DNA of 64,000 nt, from assembly GCF_946151065.1 (NCBI RefSeq), contig NZ_CAMGZA010000001.1, positions 806,001 through 870,000 of the forward strand, written 5' to 3'. Of the stretch, positions 25,515 through 36,933 are shown one piece after another. The DNA is from Microbacterium sp. Marseille-Q6965 (GTDB lineage Bacteria; Actinomycetota; Actinomycetes; Actinomycetales; Microbacteriaceae). Each line of letters begins with the position of its first letter. Position 1 is the stretch's first letter. The position numbers and the translations under genes were made by a program. A model generated the notes under the pieces. The model saw only the letters and a list, made by a program, of their open reading frames with translations, was not told where the DNA came from and made no database searches.

Positions 25515-26498
25515 CTAGTCGACGCCGGGACCGTGCTCAGCCGCCGCGTCGGTCGCGGATGCGTCCGCTGGGCCGCCGTCGCGGTCGGAGCCGCCGCCGG
25601 TCCCCGGCGCCGCCTCCGCGTCGGCCGCGCGGTCCGTGGAGCGCGAGGCGGCGTCGACCGCGACGTCGACGACGACGATCGACACGTTGTCGCGCCCGCC
25701 GTTCTCGAGCGCGGCAGCCAGCATCGCCTCGACGGCCGCGGCCGGATCGCGGTTCTCCCGCAGGAAGTGCAGGATCCCGTAATCCGTGAGCTCCTTGGTG
25801 AGGCCGTCCGAGCACACGACGAAGCGGTCGCCGTCGACCACGTCGACGCGCACGTAGTCGGGCACGACGCTCTCCGTCGGCCCCACGGCACGGGTGATGA
25901 CGTTGCCGTACGGGTGGCTCTCGGCCTCCTCGGGGCTGAGGCGCCCCGCCTGCACGAGCTCCTGCACGAGCGAGTGGTCGGTCGTCACCTGCACGAGCGC
26001 CTCGTCGCGCATGAGGTACACGCGGGAGTCGCCGATGTTCAGCACCACCCACGAGGGCTGCTCCGCGTGGGGGTCGAGGTAGAGCCCCGTCACCGTCGTG
26101 CCGGTGCCGTCATCGGTCGTGTCGGGGTGGTCCGCGATGTCGCGCACGGCGGCGTCCAGGGCCGCCTCGATGCCGTCCGTCGTGACGTCGCCGGCGTCCG
26201 CCATGTCGCTCAGGCGGGCGACCGTGCGGGCGCTCGCGATCTCGCCGCCGATGTGCCCGCCCATGCCGTCCGCGACGACGAACAGCGGGCACGACATCAG
26301 GATCGCGTCCTGGTTCGCCTCGCGCTTGCGACCGCGGTGCGTCGTGCCTGCCCAGGAGAGCAGCACCGAGGATCCGCTCGGCAGCGGCACCGTCTGCGAC
26401 TGTGCCGTGATGGTGGCGTCGGGCACGAATCGGCCTCCTGAATCGGTCGACCCCGCTCGTATGGAATCCCGTGCGGGCGTGGCGACGTCGGTGCTCAC
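25515..26498 (-). CDS. PP2C-family Ser/Thr protein phosphatase
   Basis: A 327-aa soluble metal-dependent phosphatase. Motifs: NQDAI (metal), VADGMGGHIGGEIAS, NIGDSRVYLMRD, VCSDGLTKEL and the final GGRDNVSIVVVDV. The catalytic domain spans about residues 45-280; a low-complexity acidic/Gly tail (about 285-327) follows, and an N-terminal 40-residue extension precedes it. Such PstP/PrpC-like enzymes reverse Ser/Thr kinase signalling, often with FHA proteins. Here there is no kinase next to it; the FtsK-like gene follows 122 bases downstream on the same strand. Start GTG at 26498 without a clear ribosome site. Confidence 0.88.
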   Translation of the reverse strand: MSTDVATPARDSIRAGSTDSGGRFVPDATITAQSQTVPLPSGSSVLLSWAGTTHRGRKREANQDAILMSCPLFVVADGMGGHIGGEIASARTVARLSDMADAGDVTTDGIEAALDAAVRDIADHPDTTDDGTGTTVTGLYLDPHAEQPSWVVLNIGDSRVYLMRDEALVQVTTDHSLVQELVQAGRLSPEEAESHPYGNVITRAVGPTESVVPDYVRVDVVDGDRFVVCSDGLTKELTDYGILHFLRENRDPAAAVEAMLAAALENGGRDNVSIVVVDVAVDAASRSTDRAADAEAAPGTGGGSDRDGGPADASATDAAAEHGPGVD

Positions 26499-26666
26499 AT
26501 CATAGTCGCGAGGCGACCGTCACCCCCTGCCGCACCATGGGGAGTACCGCCCATGGCGAAACACGACGACTGTCGTTCCATCGCGTCGTCGCGGGCCTGT
26601 CGGGCTGCCTCGCGACGCCGCATCGGGCGCCCGTGGCGCGACGGCGTCGCGGCGATCCGCGCCGGA

Positions 26667-27407
26667 TCAGGCAGGCGGGTGCGTGGGCGGCGCGGGAGGC
26701 TGCATGGGCGGCGCGGGAGGCTGCGTGGGGCTGCGTCGGCGGCGCCGGGGTCCCGGGGGCGGCGTCGTCGGGTCATGAGGCGGCGGCGTGACGCCATACG
26801 GCGGCGCCGGAGCCGGTCCCGTGCCGGGGTATCCCATGCCCGCGGAGGGGAAAGCGGCTGCCGGGTAGCCGGGTGCGGGCGGGTACGCCGCCGCGCCGAC
26901 GGCGTCGGACGGCGAGGGCACGCCGTCCCACCGGGTGCTGTCGCGAAGCAGCCCGGTGCCCGCCCACGGCGCGCGGGGCACGTGCGGGTTCCAGCGGGAG
27001 CTGTCCAGCGCCACGATGCCGAGCCAGATGACCGCAAGAAGGAAGAGCGCGGTGAACGCGGGATCCTTGCCGAGCTTCTGCCCGATCCGGTAAGCCGCCA
27101 TGAACATCAGCACCGTCACGGCGAGGCTCGCGACCGAGCCCAGGAAGGGACCGACGAGAGGGAGGATCCAGGCGAAGTGCAGCAGGAAAAGCCACGGGTT
27201 CACGTCGCCGAGCTTCAGGAAGATCATCTGGCTGTAGACGGGCACCCAGGCGCGCCAGCGCCCCTGTACCCCGGCCTTCTCGTACAGCTTCATGGCGAAC
27301 CACGACCAGAGCAGGTAGGCGACCGCGCACACCGCGATCGTGATGACGGCCGCGGCGACCAGCGCGGCGGCGTAGACGGCTGTGAAGTCGTCGTCGTACG
27401 GACTCAT
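26667..27407 (-). CDS. DUF5684-type membrane protein with Pro-rich tail
   Basis: A 246-aa protein. Residues 1-135 hold about four transmembrane helices with the DUF5684-like core around YEKAGVQGRWRAWVPVYSQ and YRIGQKLGKDPAFTALFL. The C-terminal third is cytoplasmic-like and very rich in Pro, Gly, Ala and Tyr, ending in repeated QPPAPP units. The start has an excellent AGGAGG upstream. Function unknown; similar proteins in relatives are sometimes named large exoprotein or signal-peptidase-like. The Pro-rich tail could bind SH3-like or FHA-neighbour proteins, but nothing in the sequence proves this. Confidence 0.72.
   Translation of the reverse strand: MSPYDDDFTAVYAAALVAAAVITIAVCAVAYLLWSWFAMKLYEKAGVQGRWRAWVPVYSQMIFLKLGDVNPWLFLLHFAWILPLVGPFLGSVASLAVTVLMFMAAYRIGQKLGKDPAFTALFLLAVIWLGIVALDSSRWNPHVPRAPWAGTGLLRDSTRWDGVPSPSDAVGAAAYPPAPGYPAAAFPSAGMGYPGTGPAPAPPYGVTPPPHDPTTPPPGPRRRRRSPTQPPAPPMQPPAPPTHPPA
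26681..26722. repeat. 21-bp tandem repeat in the DUF5684 gene tail
   Basis: Two copies of a 21-bp unit differing at one base, encoding the QPPAPP(T/M) repeats near the C-terminus. A third, partial copy follows. Confidence 0.7.
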
Positions 27408-27505
27408 CGTTCTCCTCCTGGTGAGGTCGCAGGGCCGCGCGCCGCGGCGCCGTGACCCACCTTACCGAGCGGGCCGACCGCCCACAGGGGCCGGCACACG
27501 GGCCG

Positions 27506-27536
27506 CCCGGCGCCGGCGTGCCGCGGCGCCGACGGG
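27506..27536 (-). terminator. Hairpin after yaaA
   Basis: CGGCGCC / GGCGCCG stem with 10-base loop and an outer CCC/GGG, immediately after the yaaA stop on the minus strand; probably ends the atp operon transcript. Confidence 0.4.
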
Positions 27537-27537
27537 C

Positions 27538-28290
27538 TCAGACGACGAGCTCGGTCTCGCCCGCCCGCGCGCCCGGGCGCAGCCTCAGGCCGGCCGCTCG
27601 CCCCCACGCGACGAGATCGGCGGGCGTCGTGAGGCGCGGGCGGTCGGTTGCCAGGCGGCGCGTGAGCTCGCCCTTGGCCTTCTTGTTGAAGTGATTCAGG
27701 GCGCGCACCGCCCCGTCGGCGCCCTCCGTCACGACCCGCACGTACGTCGAGGGCACGCCCGGGGGCACCGGTCCCAGTGACGCGTAGGCCTCGGAGCGCA
27801 GGTCGACCACGAGCGGAGCCACTTCCGCCAGCGCGGCACTGGTCGGCTCGGACCACACGCGCCGCATCGACGGCAGGCCGGGCAGGGAGGCCCCGGCGGC
27901 GAGCCGGTACGCCGGGATCGCGTCAAGGGCGCCGACCGGACCGAAGGGCGCGGTATGGATGAGCGCGTGCGTGCCGAGCCAGGCGCGCGACGCGTCGTCC
28001 AGCGACGACGCGTCGAGGGCGTCGAAGAGCACGCCGGTGTAGCGATCGGCCGCCGGCATGGTCGGCGCCCTGCGCAGCGCGGCGTTGTCGGCGATGGCGC
28101 CGCGCTGGCGCTCCGAGAGCTTCAGCACGCGCGCCGCCTCCTCGGGATCGGCCGAGAGGGCAACCAGAGACGCCACGACGGCCTCGCGCTGCGGTGCGAG
28201 CACCGGCAGTGCGAGGCCGTCGAAAGCGAGCGGCTCGCCCGATCCGCCTGCCCGCTTCGTCTCCGAAGGGGGCAGCAGGATCGTGGTCAG
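27538..28290 (-). CDS. yaaA: Peroxide stress protein YaaA (DUF328 family), probable CTG start
   Basis: About 250 aa, cytosolic, of the YaaA family that limits iron-driven oxidative damage and binds DNA in E. coli. It opens TTILLPPSETKR, the family's first strand, and has YTGVLFDALDASSL, LIHTAPFGPVGALDAIPAYRL, DLRSEAYASLG and ALNHFNKKAKGELTR. No ATG, GTG or TTG exists in frame near this beginning: the nearest upstream frame is within atpC/atpD. The most economical start is a CTG at 28290, which overlaps the atpC stop as CTGA, mirroring the ATGA/GTGA junctions used elsewhere here. The gene is thus the last of the atp operon. Confidence 0.8.
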   Translation of the reverse strand: MTTILLPPSETKRAGGSGEPLAFDGLALPVLAPQREAVVASLVALSADPEEAARVLKLSERQRGAIADNAALRRAPTMPAADRYTGVLFDALDASSLDDASRAWLGTHALIHTAPFGPVGALDAIPAYRLAAGASLPGLPSMRRVWSEPTSAALAEVAPLVVDLRSEAYASLGPVPPGVPSTYVRVVTEGADGAVRALNHFNKKAKGELTRRLATDRPRLTTPADLVAWGRAAGLRLRPGARAGETELVV

Positions 28291-28547
28291 GACGCGAGCG
28301 CGGCGTGACCCGCGACGATCGTCACCCGATTGGATTCCACCGAGACGAAGCCATCGCGCGCGGAGGCCTCCACGACGGTGTCGTCCTCCTGCGTGATGCG
28401 CACGGGGCCGTCGCCGAGAAGCGCCAGCACGGGCTCGTGACCGGTCATGAAACCGATCTGGCCCTCCGTGGTCGTGGCGACCACGAGCTTCGCCTCGCCG
28501 GTCCAGACCTCCGCCTCGGCGGAGACCAGGCTGACCTGAAGGGCCAT
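28287..28547 (-). CDS. atpC: ATP synthase F1 subunit epsilon
   Basis: An 86-aa epsilon subunit consisting only of the beta-sandwich (VSLVSAEAEVWTGEAKLV, GQIGFMTGHEPVLALL); the C-terminal helical hairpin of E. coli epsilon is absent, as usual in actinobacteria. It couples gamma to the c-ring. The ATG at 28547 follows the atpD stop by 2 bases, so the pair is coupled. Confidence 0.93.
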   Translation of the reverse strand: MALQVSLVSAEAEVWTGEAKLVVATTTEGQIGFMTGHEPVLALLGDGPVRITQEDDTVVEASARDGFVSVESNRVTIVAGHAALAS

Positions 28548-28549
28548 GA

Positions 28550-30936
<2,387 letters not shown>

Positions 30937-30957
30937 ATGCGTCTTCTCCGGAAGGCG

Positions 30958-32601
30958 TTACGCCTTGCGGCCCTTGACGATCTGCTCCTGGCCCACGTCC
31001 TGCTGCTCGGCGGCCTCGTACTCCTCGCTGCCGGGGGCCGCGATGCTCACGCCCTTGCCCGACTGGAACTCCAGCACGAACGCGTCGACGACCTTCTCGA
31101 GCTCCGCCTTCGTCGCGTCCTCGAGCTTGCCCGTCTCGCGAAGGGTGTCGAGGATCGAGGTGTTGCGGCGCACGTGGTCGAGCAGCTGGCGCTCGAAACG
31201 CAGCACGTCCTCCACCGGGATGGTGTCGAGCTTGCCGTTGGTTCCTGCCCAGATCGAGATGACCTGCTCCTCCACCGGGTACGGCGAGTACTGCGGCTGC
31301 TTGAGGAGCTCGGTCAGGCGCGCACCGCGGTCGAGCTGACGACGCGACGCGGCGTCGAGGTCGGACGCGAACATCGCGAAGGCCTCGAGCGAGCGGTACT
31401 GCGCCAGCTCGAGCTTGAGCGTGCCGGAGACCGACTTGATGTGCTTCAGCTGCGCGTCACCGCCGACTCGCGAGACCGAGATGCCCACGTCGACCGCGGG
31501 GCGCTGGTTCGCGTTGAACAGGTCGGACTGCAGGAAGATCTGGCCGTCGGTGATGGAGATCACGTTGGTCGGAATGTACGCCGAGACGTCGTTCGCCTTC
31601 GTCTCGATGATCGGCAGACCGGTCATCGAGCCGGCGCCCAGCTCGTCCGACAGCTTCGCGCAGCGCTCCAGCAGACGGGAGTGCAGGTAGAAGACGTCGC
31701 CGGGGTACGCCTCGCGGCCCGGCGGGCGGCGCAGCAACAGCGACACGGCGCGGTACGCCTCGGCCTGCTTCGACAGGTCGTCGAAGACGATCAGGACGTG
31801 CTTGCCCTGGTACATCCAGTGCTGGCCGATGGCCGAGCCGGTGTACGGCGCGAGGTACTTGAAGCCGGCGGGGTCGGACGCGGGAGCCGCGACGATGGTC
31901 GTGTACTCCATCGCACCGGCGTCCTCGAGCGCGCCCTTGACCGACGCGATCGTCGAGCCCTTCTGGCCGATCGCCACGTAGATGCAGCGGACCTGCTTGT
32001 TCGGGTCGCCCGACTCCCAGTTCGCCTTCTGGTTGATGATCGTGTCGATCGCGATGGCCGTCTTACCGGTCTGGCGGTCGCCGATGATCAGCTGGCGCTG
32101 GCCGCGGCCGATCGGGATCATGGCGTCGATCGCCTTGATGCCGGTCTGCATCGGCTCGTGCACCGACTTGCGGTGCATGACGCCGGCGGCCTGCAGCTCG
32201 AGCTCGCGCTCGCCCTCGATGCCCGTGATCTCGCCGAGGCCGTCGACCGGGTTGCCGAGCGGGTCGACCACGCGGCCGAGGTAGCCCTCGCCCACGGGAA
32301 CCGAGAGGACGCGGCCGGTGCGGGTGACCTGCTGGCCCTCCTCGATGCCGGCGAACTCGCCGAGCACGACCACGCCGACGACCTGCTCGTCGAGGTTCTG
32401 CGCGAGGCCGAGGGTGCCGTCCTCGAAGCGGATGAGCTCGTTCGCCATCACGCCGGGCAGGCCCTCCACGTGCGCGATGCCGTCAGCGGCGTCGACGACG
32501 GTGCCGACCTCGGTCGCAGGCGAGCCGCTGGGCTCGTACGCGGCGGCGAAGTCCTTCAGCGCGTCACGGATGACGTCGGGGCTGATGGTGATGTCTGCCA
32601 T
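30958..32601 (-). CDS. atpA: ATP synthase F1 subunit alpha
   Basis: A 547-aa non-catalytic nucleotide-binding subunit. P-loop GDRQTGKT (174-181), preceded by the beta-barrel domain ([20 protein letters not shown]). The C-terminus has a 30-residue extension ([20 protein letters not shown]) beyond E. coli AtpA, typical of actinobacteria, where such tails can limit ATP hydrolysis. In the middle of the atp operon, 21 bases before atpG. Confidence 0.97.
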   Translation of the reverse strand: MADITISPDVIRDALKDFAAAYEPSGSPATEVGTVVDAADGIAHVEGLPGVMANELIRFEDGTLGLAQNLDEQVVGVVVLGEFAGIEEGQQVTRTGRVLSVPVGEGYLGRVVDPLGNPVDGLGEITGIEGERELELQAAGVMHRKSVHEPMQTGIKAIDAMIPIGRGQRQLIIGDRQTGKTAIAIDTIINQKANWESGDPNKQVRCIYVAIGQKGSTIASVKGALEDAGAMEYTTIVAAPASDPAGFKYLAPYTGSAIGQHWMYQGKHVLIVFDDLSKQAEAYRAVSLLLRRPPGREAYPGDVFYLHSRLLERCAKLSDELGAGSMTGLPIIETKANDVSAYIPTNVISITDGQIFLQSDLFNANQRPAVDVGISVSRVGGDAQLKHIKSVSGTLKLELAQYRSLEAFAMFASDLDAASRRQLDRGARLTELLKQPQYSPYPVEEQVISIWAGTNGKLDTIPVEDVLRFERQLLDHVRRNTSILDTLRETGKLEDATKAELEKVVDAFVLEFQSGKGVSIAAPGSEEYEAAEQQDVGQEQIVKGRKA

Positions 32602-32662
32602 TGTCTTCCTTCGTTCGTGGGACCCTGGGTCCCGAAGTCTCCGCCGGGGCGGGAAGTCGGTG

Positions 32663-33448
32663 TCAGCCGGCCAGTCTCTGGCGCAGGTCGGTGAGTCGCG
32701 AGGAGATGCTGCCGTCGATGATGTCGTCAGCGATCTGCACGCGGATGCCGCCGACCACGTCGGCGTCGATGATCTGGTTGAGCGCGATCTGGCCGCCGTA
32801 CCGGCGCGCGAGGCTCGCCGTGAGGCGATCCGCCTGCTCGTCCGTGAGCGGACGCGCCGTGGTCACGGTGGCGACCGTGCGGTCCGCCTGCGCCGCGACC
32901 ACGCGGATGACGTGGTTGAGCAGTCCACGCAGGCGTCGCCCGCGCAGCTCGCGCACGAGCTCCGAGACGATCAGCAGGGTGGCGTCGCTCACGCGGCCCG
33001 ACAGCAGCTTCTCGACGAGGGCCACCTTGGCGGCCGGGTCGCCCAGGGTGCTGCCGAGCGCGAGCTCCAGCTCCGGGTTGGAGGCGATCACGCGCGACAC
33101 CCCGAACAGCTCGCCCGACAGATCCGCGGTCTTCTCCGCCTTCGCGGCCGCGCGGATCGCGAGCTCCTCGAGCGCGTCGACGAGATCCGTCGTGTCGGAC
33201 CAGCGCTGCGAGACGACGGCCGTGACGACGTTGCGGGCGCCGGCCGACAGCTTGCCGAACACCGCGCCGACGAGCGCCGCGCGCGCGTCAGGAGCCGTGG
33301 TGCGATCGGCGAGCGCGCCGCTCAGCTGCGGCGAGCCGGCCACGGCGCGCGCGGCAGCGAACAGGTCGCGCGCCGTGGCGGCGCCGACCCGCTGCTTGTC
33401 GAGCACGGCGGCCGATGCCGCGAGGGCCTGAGTGGTCGCGCTGCCCAT
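32663..33448 (-). CDS. atpH: ATP synthase F1 subunit delta
   Basis: A 261-aa delta (OSCP) subunit, longer than the 177-aa E. coli form as in other actinobacteria. The helical N-domain includes [20 protein letters not shown] and the C-terminal part [26 protein letters not shown] sequence ([17 protein letters not shown]). It joins F1 to the peripheral stalk. The ATG shares one base with the atpF stop (TAATG), so translation is coupled. Confidence 0.93.
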   Translation of the reverse strand: MGSATTQALAASAAVLDKQRVGAATARDLFAAARAVAGSPQLSGALADRTTAPDARAALVGAVFGKLSAGARNVVTAVVSQRWSDTTDLVDALEELAIRAAAKAEKTADLSGELFGVSRVIASNPELELALGSTLGDPAAKVALVEKLLSGRVSDATLLIVSELVRELRGRRLRGLLNHVIRVVAAQADRTVATVTTARPLTDEQADRLTASLARRYGGQIALNQIIDADVVGGIRVQIADDIIDGSISSRLTDLRQRLAG

Positions 33449-34002
33449 TACTTCGCCGTCTCCTGAGCCGCCTCGAGGTCGGCGAGGAAGCGGTCGACGA
33501 CCGCCTTCGCCTTCTCGTCGTCGCTCAGCGTCTCACCGATGACGTTGCCCGCGAGGTCGAGGGCGATGCCGCCCACCTCGCCGCGCAGCGAGATCAGGGT
33601 CGCCTGGCGCTCGGCCTCGATCTGCGCCTGGGCGGACGCCGCGATGCGCTCGGCCTCGGCGGATGCCGTGGCCTTCGCCTCTGCGACGATCTTCTTCGCG
33701 TCCTCGTGAGCTGCCTCGCGGATCTCGCCGGCCTGCACGCGGGCCTCGGCGAGCTGCTTGGTGTACTCCTCGAGCGCCGCCTCGGCCTCCTTCTGCGCCG
33801 CGTCAGCCTTGGCGATGTTGCCCTCGATGGCCTCGGCGCGCGCGTCCAGCACCTTGTTCAGGCGCGGCAGGGCGACGAAGATCACGACCAGCAGCACGAT
33901 CGCCAGGCAGATCGCCGACCAGACGATGTCGTACCCGTGCGGAAGGAGCGGGTTCGCGCTGTGACCGTCCTCGGCCGCGACGGTGACAAGAGCGTTCAGC
34001 AT
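33448..34002 (-). CDS. atpF: ATP synthase Fo subunit b
   Basis: A 184-aa peripheral stalk subunit: one membrane helix (about 28-47, YDIVWSAICLAIVLLVVIFVA) then a long Ala/Glu/Lys coiled coil (KVLDARAEAIEGNIAKADAA onward). The N-terminal 25 residues are longer than in E. coli. It overlaps atpH by one base. Confidence 0.94.
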   Translation of the reverse strand: MLNALVTVAAEDGHSANPLLPHGYDIVWSAICLAIVLLVVIFVALPRLNKVLDARAEAIEGNIAKADAAQKEAEAALEEYTKQLAEARVQAGEIREAAHEDAKKIVAEAKATASAEAERIAASAQAQIEAERQATLISLRGEVGGIALDLAGNVIGETLSDDEKAKAVVDRFLADLEAAQETAK

Positions 34003-34036
34003 CCTGTCTCCTTATCTGTGAAGTCGCGGAAGGGGA

Positions 34037-34300
<264 letters not shown>

Positions 34301-34319
34301 TCAGCCGGTTGACTGACCG

Positions 34320-35123
34320 TCAGTGCTCGTCCGCGAGCGACAGCTGGATGTACACCGCGGTGAGGATCGTGAAGACGTAGGCCTGCAGGAAGGCGACGAA
34401 GAGCTCGAAGAGCATGAAGGCGAGGCCCATGACGCCCGAGCCCACCGAGAACAGCGACATCCAGGTGCCGCTGAGGATGAAGAAGTTGGTGGCCGCGAAG
34501 AACAGCGACAGCATGAAGTGGCCGACCATCATGTTCATGAGCAGTCGCAGCGTGAGCGAGACCGGCCGCACGATGAAGGTCGAGATGAACTCGATGACCA
34601 TGATCATCGGGGCGAGGTAGATCGGCACTCCGCCCGGGAGCAGCGAGGCCTTCAGGAAGTGGAAGGCGCCGTGCTTCTTGATGCCCGCGTAGATGAACAC
34701 GACGTACGCGACGATGGCGAACACCAGGGGCGCGCCGATCACGGAGGTGCCGGCCAGGTTGATGCCGGGCACCACGCCGGTGACGTTCATGAAGAGGATC
34801 GTGAAGAACATCGCGGTCAGCAGCGGCACGAACCGCTTGCCGTCCTTCTCGCCCAGCAGGTCGTACGCGATGTTGTTGCGCACGAAGCCGAAGCCGAACT
34901 CGAGCACGCTCTGGAACCGGCCGGGCACCACCGTGAGCCGGCGCGTGCCGAGGACGAGGATGATCACCAGGACGATCGTCGCCAGCACCTGCGCGAGGTT
35001 GATGCGCGTCATGATGTCGACGCCACCGATGGTGAGGATCGCGTCCGGGAAGAAGTCGGTGATCGACGGCGGGGTGAACTCGTTGCCGTCGGCCATCGGG
35101 ACGATCATCGTCGCTTGAGTCAA
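34320..35123 (-). CDS. atpB: ATP synthase Fo subunit a, TTG start
   Basis: A 267-aa membrane subunit forming the proton half-channels. The essential Arg lies in PVSLTLRLLMNMMVGHF, and the last helices read FVAFLQAYVFTILTAVYIQL. The TTG at 35123 has GGAG 8 bases upstream; internal ATGs at 35108 and 35096 lack ribosome sites, so the TTG is preferred, which may temper expression. It opens the main atp operon; a probable promoter lies about 110 bases upstream. Confidence 0.93.
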   Translation of the reverse strand: MTQATMIVPMADGNEFTPPSITDFFPDAILTIGGVDIMTRINLAQVLATIVLVIILVLGTRRLTVVPGRFQSVLEFGFGFVRNNIAYDLLGEKDGKRFVPLLTAMFFTILFMNVTGVVPGINLAGTSVIGAPLVFAIVAYVVFIYAGIKKHGAFHFLKASLLPGGVPIYLAPMIMVIEFISTFIVRPVSLTLRLLMNMMVGHFMLSLFFAATNFFILSGTWMSLFSVGSGVMGLAFMLFELFVAFLQAYVFTILTAVYIQLSLADEH

Positions 35124-35238
35124 CTCAGTGGCTCCAGCTTCTCGCCCAGAGGGTATCCAGGCGGGTAAGTCGGTGGTGGGGGTGTCATTCGCGGGACCAC
35201 AGCGCTGTGCGCCGCTCGCCAGCCACGGTGACTACTCC

Positions 35239-35248
35239 ACCCTATCAA
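35239..35248 (-). promoter_or_regulatory. Probable extended -10 promoter of the atpB-C operon
   Basis: Minus-strand TTTGATAGGGT: TAGGGT hexamer (35239-35244) with a TG dinucleotide one base upstream, the extended -10 form. No good -35. It sits in the 186-bp gap between atpI and atpB and would give a leader of roughly 110 bases. Nothing else was recognised in this gap. Confidence 0.45.
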
Positions 35249-35309
35249 AGTTCGGCGCGCCTTTTGACACGCTGTAGAAATCGAACGGCGCCGGTGGTGA
35301 CGCCGCGCG

Positions 35310-35762
35310 TCAGTCGTCGTCGCCGGGGAGGGCGACGTCGCTGGCGCCGGAGATCCGCATGCGCGTGACGGTGATGACGTCGATGACGAGCGAGGCCACG
35401 GCGGCGGCGACGAGGGCGAAGTAGAACACCAGCAGGTTCACCCACGGCAGGCCGACGACGACCGCGATCGCGATGAGGAACACGATGACCTTCACGATGA
35501 AGACGCCCATCGTGATGCCGAAGAACATGGTCAGGAAGCGTGGCGTGCCGTACCAGCGATTGCCGAAGAGCATGCTCGCGACGGTGATGATCGGGAACAG
35601 GGCCCCGATCAGGGCGCCCAGGACGCCGCTCCACAGGCCCTGAGACCCGTCGACGAGCAGACCGATGACGGCCGCCGCCACGAGGACGACGACGCCGGCC
35701 GCCGTCGTCCAGATCAGTCCGGCGCGGAAGGTGGGATTGCTGGAGATGGTCTTGCGGGGCAT
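35310..35762 (-). CDS. AtpI-like membrane protein
   Basis: A 150-aa protein with four hydrophobic helices (about 17-37, 43-62, 75-95 and 100-125), beginning MPRKTISSNPTFRAGLIWTT and ending with an acidic tail PGDDD. Its place just upstream of atpB and its size match AtpI, the assembly factor of the c-ring (and possibly Mg transport), but sequence conservation in this family is low. It follows the WecA-like gene by 10 bases and may be transcribed with it as well as with the atp genes. Confidence 0.7.
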   Translation of the reverse strand: MPRKTISSNPTFRAGLIWTTAAGVVVLVAAAVIGLLVDGSQGLWSGVLGALIGALFPIITVASMLFGNRWYGTPRFLTMFFGITMGVFIVKVIVFLIAIAVVVGLPWVNLLVFYFALVAAAVASLVIDVITVTRMRISGASDVALPGDDD

Positions 35763-35772
35763 CAGGGGGCCT

Positions 35773-36933
35773 TCACGGGGTCGGGTGGCTGTGGGCGGGT
35801 CGCGCCGGCTCGCTGCGCCGGCTGGGGGTCAGGGTCACGACGAGGCAGGCGGCCACGCCGAGCAGGCCGAAGGCGACGCCGGGCAGATACTCCCCCGGCC
35901 AGTCCTCGCGCGCGCCGAGGTACATCAGCAGCACCGCGAGACTGACGACGCCGGTCCAGGCGTAGAAGATGAGCACGGCGTCGCGGTCGCTGTGGCCCAT
36001 GTCGAGCATCCGGTGGTGGAGGTGCTTGCGGTCCGCCGAGAACGGGGACTTGCCCGCCCGCAGCCGGCGGATCACCGCGAGCCCGAAGTCGAGAAGCGGC
36101 AGCATGACGACGACGATCGGCAGCAGGATCGGCAGGAAGGCACCGACCAGCTGCGAGCGGCCGAACTCATCCTGCGCGAACATGGCGGGGTCGAGGACGC
36201 CGGTGATCGCGATGGCGCTGGTCGCCATGAGCAGGCCGAGCACGAGGGCGCCGCCGTCGCCCATGAACAGCTTGGCGCCGTTCCAGTTCATCGGCAGGAA
36301 GCCCGCGCACGCGCCCACAAGCACGACGGCGAGGAAGGTGGCGAGGTTGAAGTAGGTGCTCGCCCCGATGTCGCGCACGAGCACGTACGAGTACACGAAG
36401 AAGACGGTGTTGGCGATCAGGCACACGCCGGCCACGAGGCCGTCCAGGCCGTCGATGAAGTTCACGGCGTTCATCACGACGACGATCGCGAACATCGTCA
36501 GCGCGATGCTGAGCCAACTGGACCCCACCCAGAGATCTCCGAGCGGCAGCGCGTAGATCTGCAGGCCGCCGCCGACGGCGATGATGCCGGCCGCGAGGAA
36601 CTGGGCGGCCAGCTTGATCATCCAGTCCAGGTCGAGGAGATCGTCGAGCACGCCCACGACGACCGTGAGGCCCATGGCCGCGAGGATCGACCACATCACG
36701 CGCGGGTCGGCCCAGACGATGCCGAAGAACGGATTGGCCGCCGAGACGAGCATGGCCACGACCATCGCGACGAACATCGCGACGCCGCCCAGCCGGGGCG
36801 TCGGCACCGTGTGCACGTCGCGCTCGCGAATGCCGGGGTACAGCTTGAAGCGCAGCGCGAGTCGCCAGATCCCCCAGGCCAGCGCGAGGGTGAGCGCCGC
36901 CGTGAGGATCAGCGTGAAGACGTATTGCCTCAC
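35773..36933 (-). CDS. Undecaprenyl-phosphate GlcNAc/MurNAc-type transferase (WecA/TagO family)
   Basis: A 386-aa polytopic enzyme of the MraY/WecA superfamily with about eleven helices. Signature residues: VGVLDDLLDLDW (DDxxD), NAVNFIDGLDGLVAG, AKLFMGDGGALVLG and the HLHHRML (HHR) loop. It transfers a sugar phosphate from a UDP-sugar to undecaprenyl phosphate, the first lipid-linked step for teichoic acids, arabinogalactan-like or secondary wall polymers. The position before the atp operon is the classic location in actinobacteria (rfe next to atp). GTG start overlaps the tsaC stop as GTGA with GGGGAG upstream. It may prime the glycan cluster at 52224-64000. Confidence 0.88.
   Translation of the reverse strand: MRQYVFTLILTAALTLALAWGIWRLALRFKLYPGIRERDVHTVPTPRLGGVAMFVAMVVAMLVSAANPFFGIVWADPRVMWSILAAMGLTVVVGVLDDLLDLDWMIKLAAQFLAAGIIAVGGGLQIYALPLGDLWVGSSWLSIALTMFAIVVVMNAVNFIDGLDGLVAGVCLIANTVFFVYSYVLVRDIGASTYFNLATFLAVVLVGACAGFLPMNWNGAKLFMGDGGALVLGLLMATSAIAITGVLDPAMFAQDEFGRSQLVGAFLPILLPIVVVMLPLLDFGLAVIRRLRAGKSPFSADRKHLHHRMLDMGHSDRDAVLIFYAWTGVVSLAVLLMYLGAREDWPGEYLPGVAFGLLGVAACLVVTLTPSRRSEPARPAHSHPTP

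Noticed and set aside
22636..27407. Complete type VII secretion system
   Set aside because: Only one EccC-like ATPase; no WXG100 substrate, EccB/D/E or mycosin next to it.
26553..27455. 300-codon plus-strand frame opposite the DUF5684 gene
   Set aside because: Arg-rich shadow frame; the minus-strand gene has a strong ribosome site and membrane helices.
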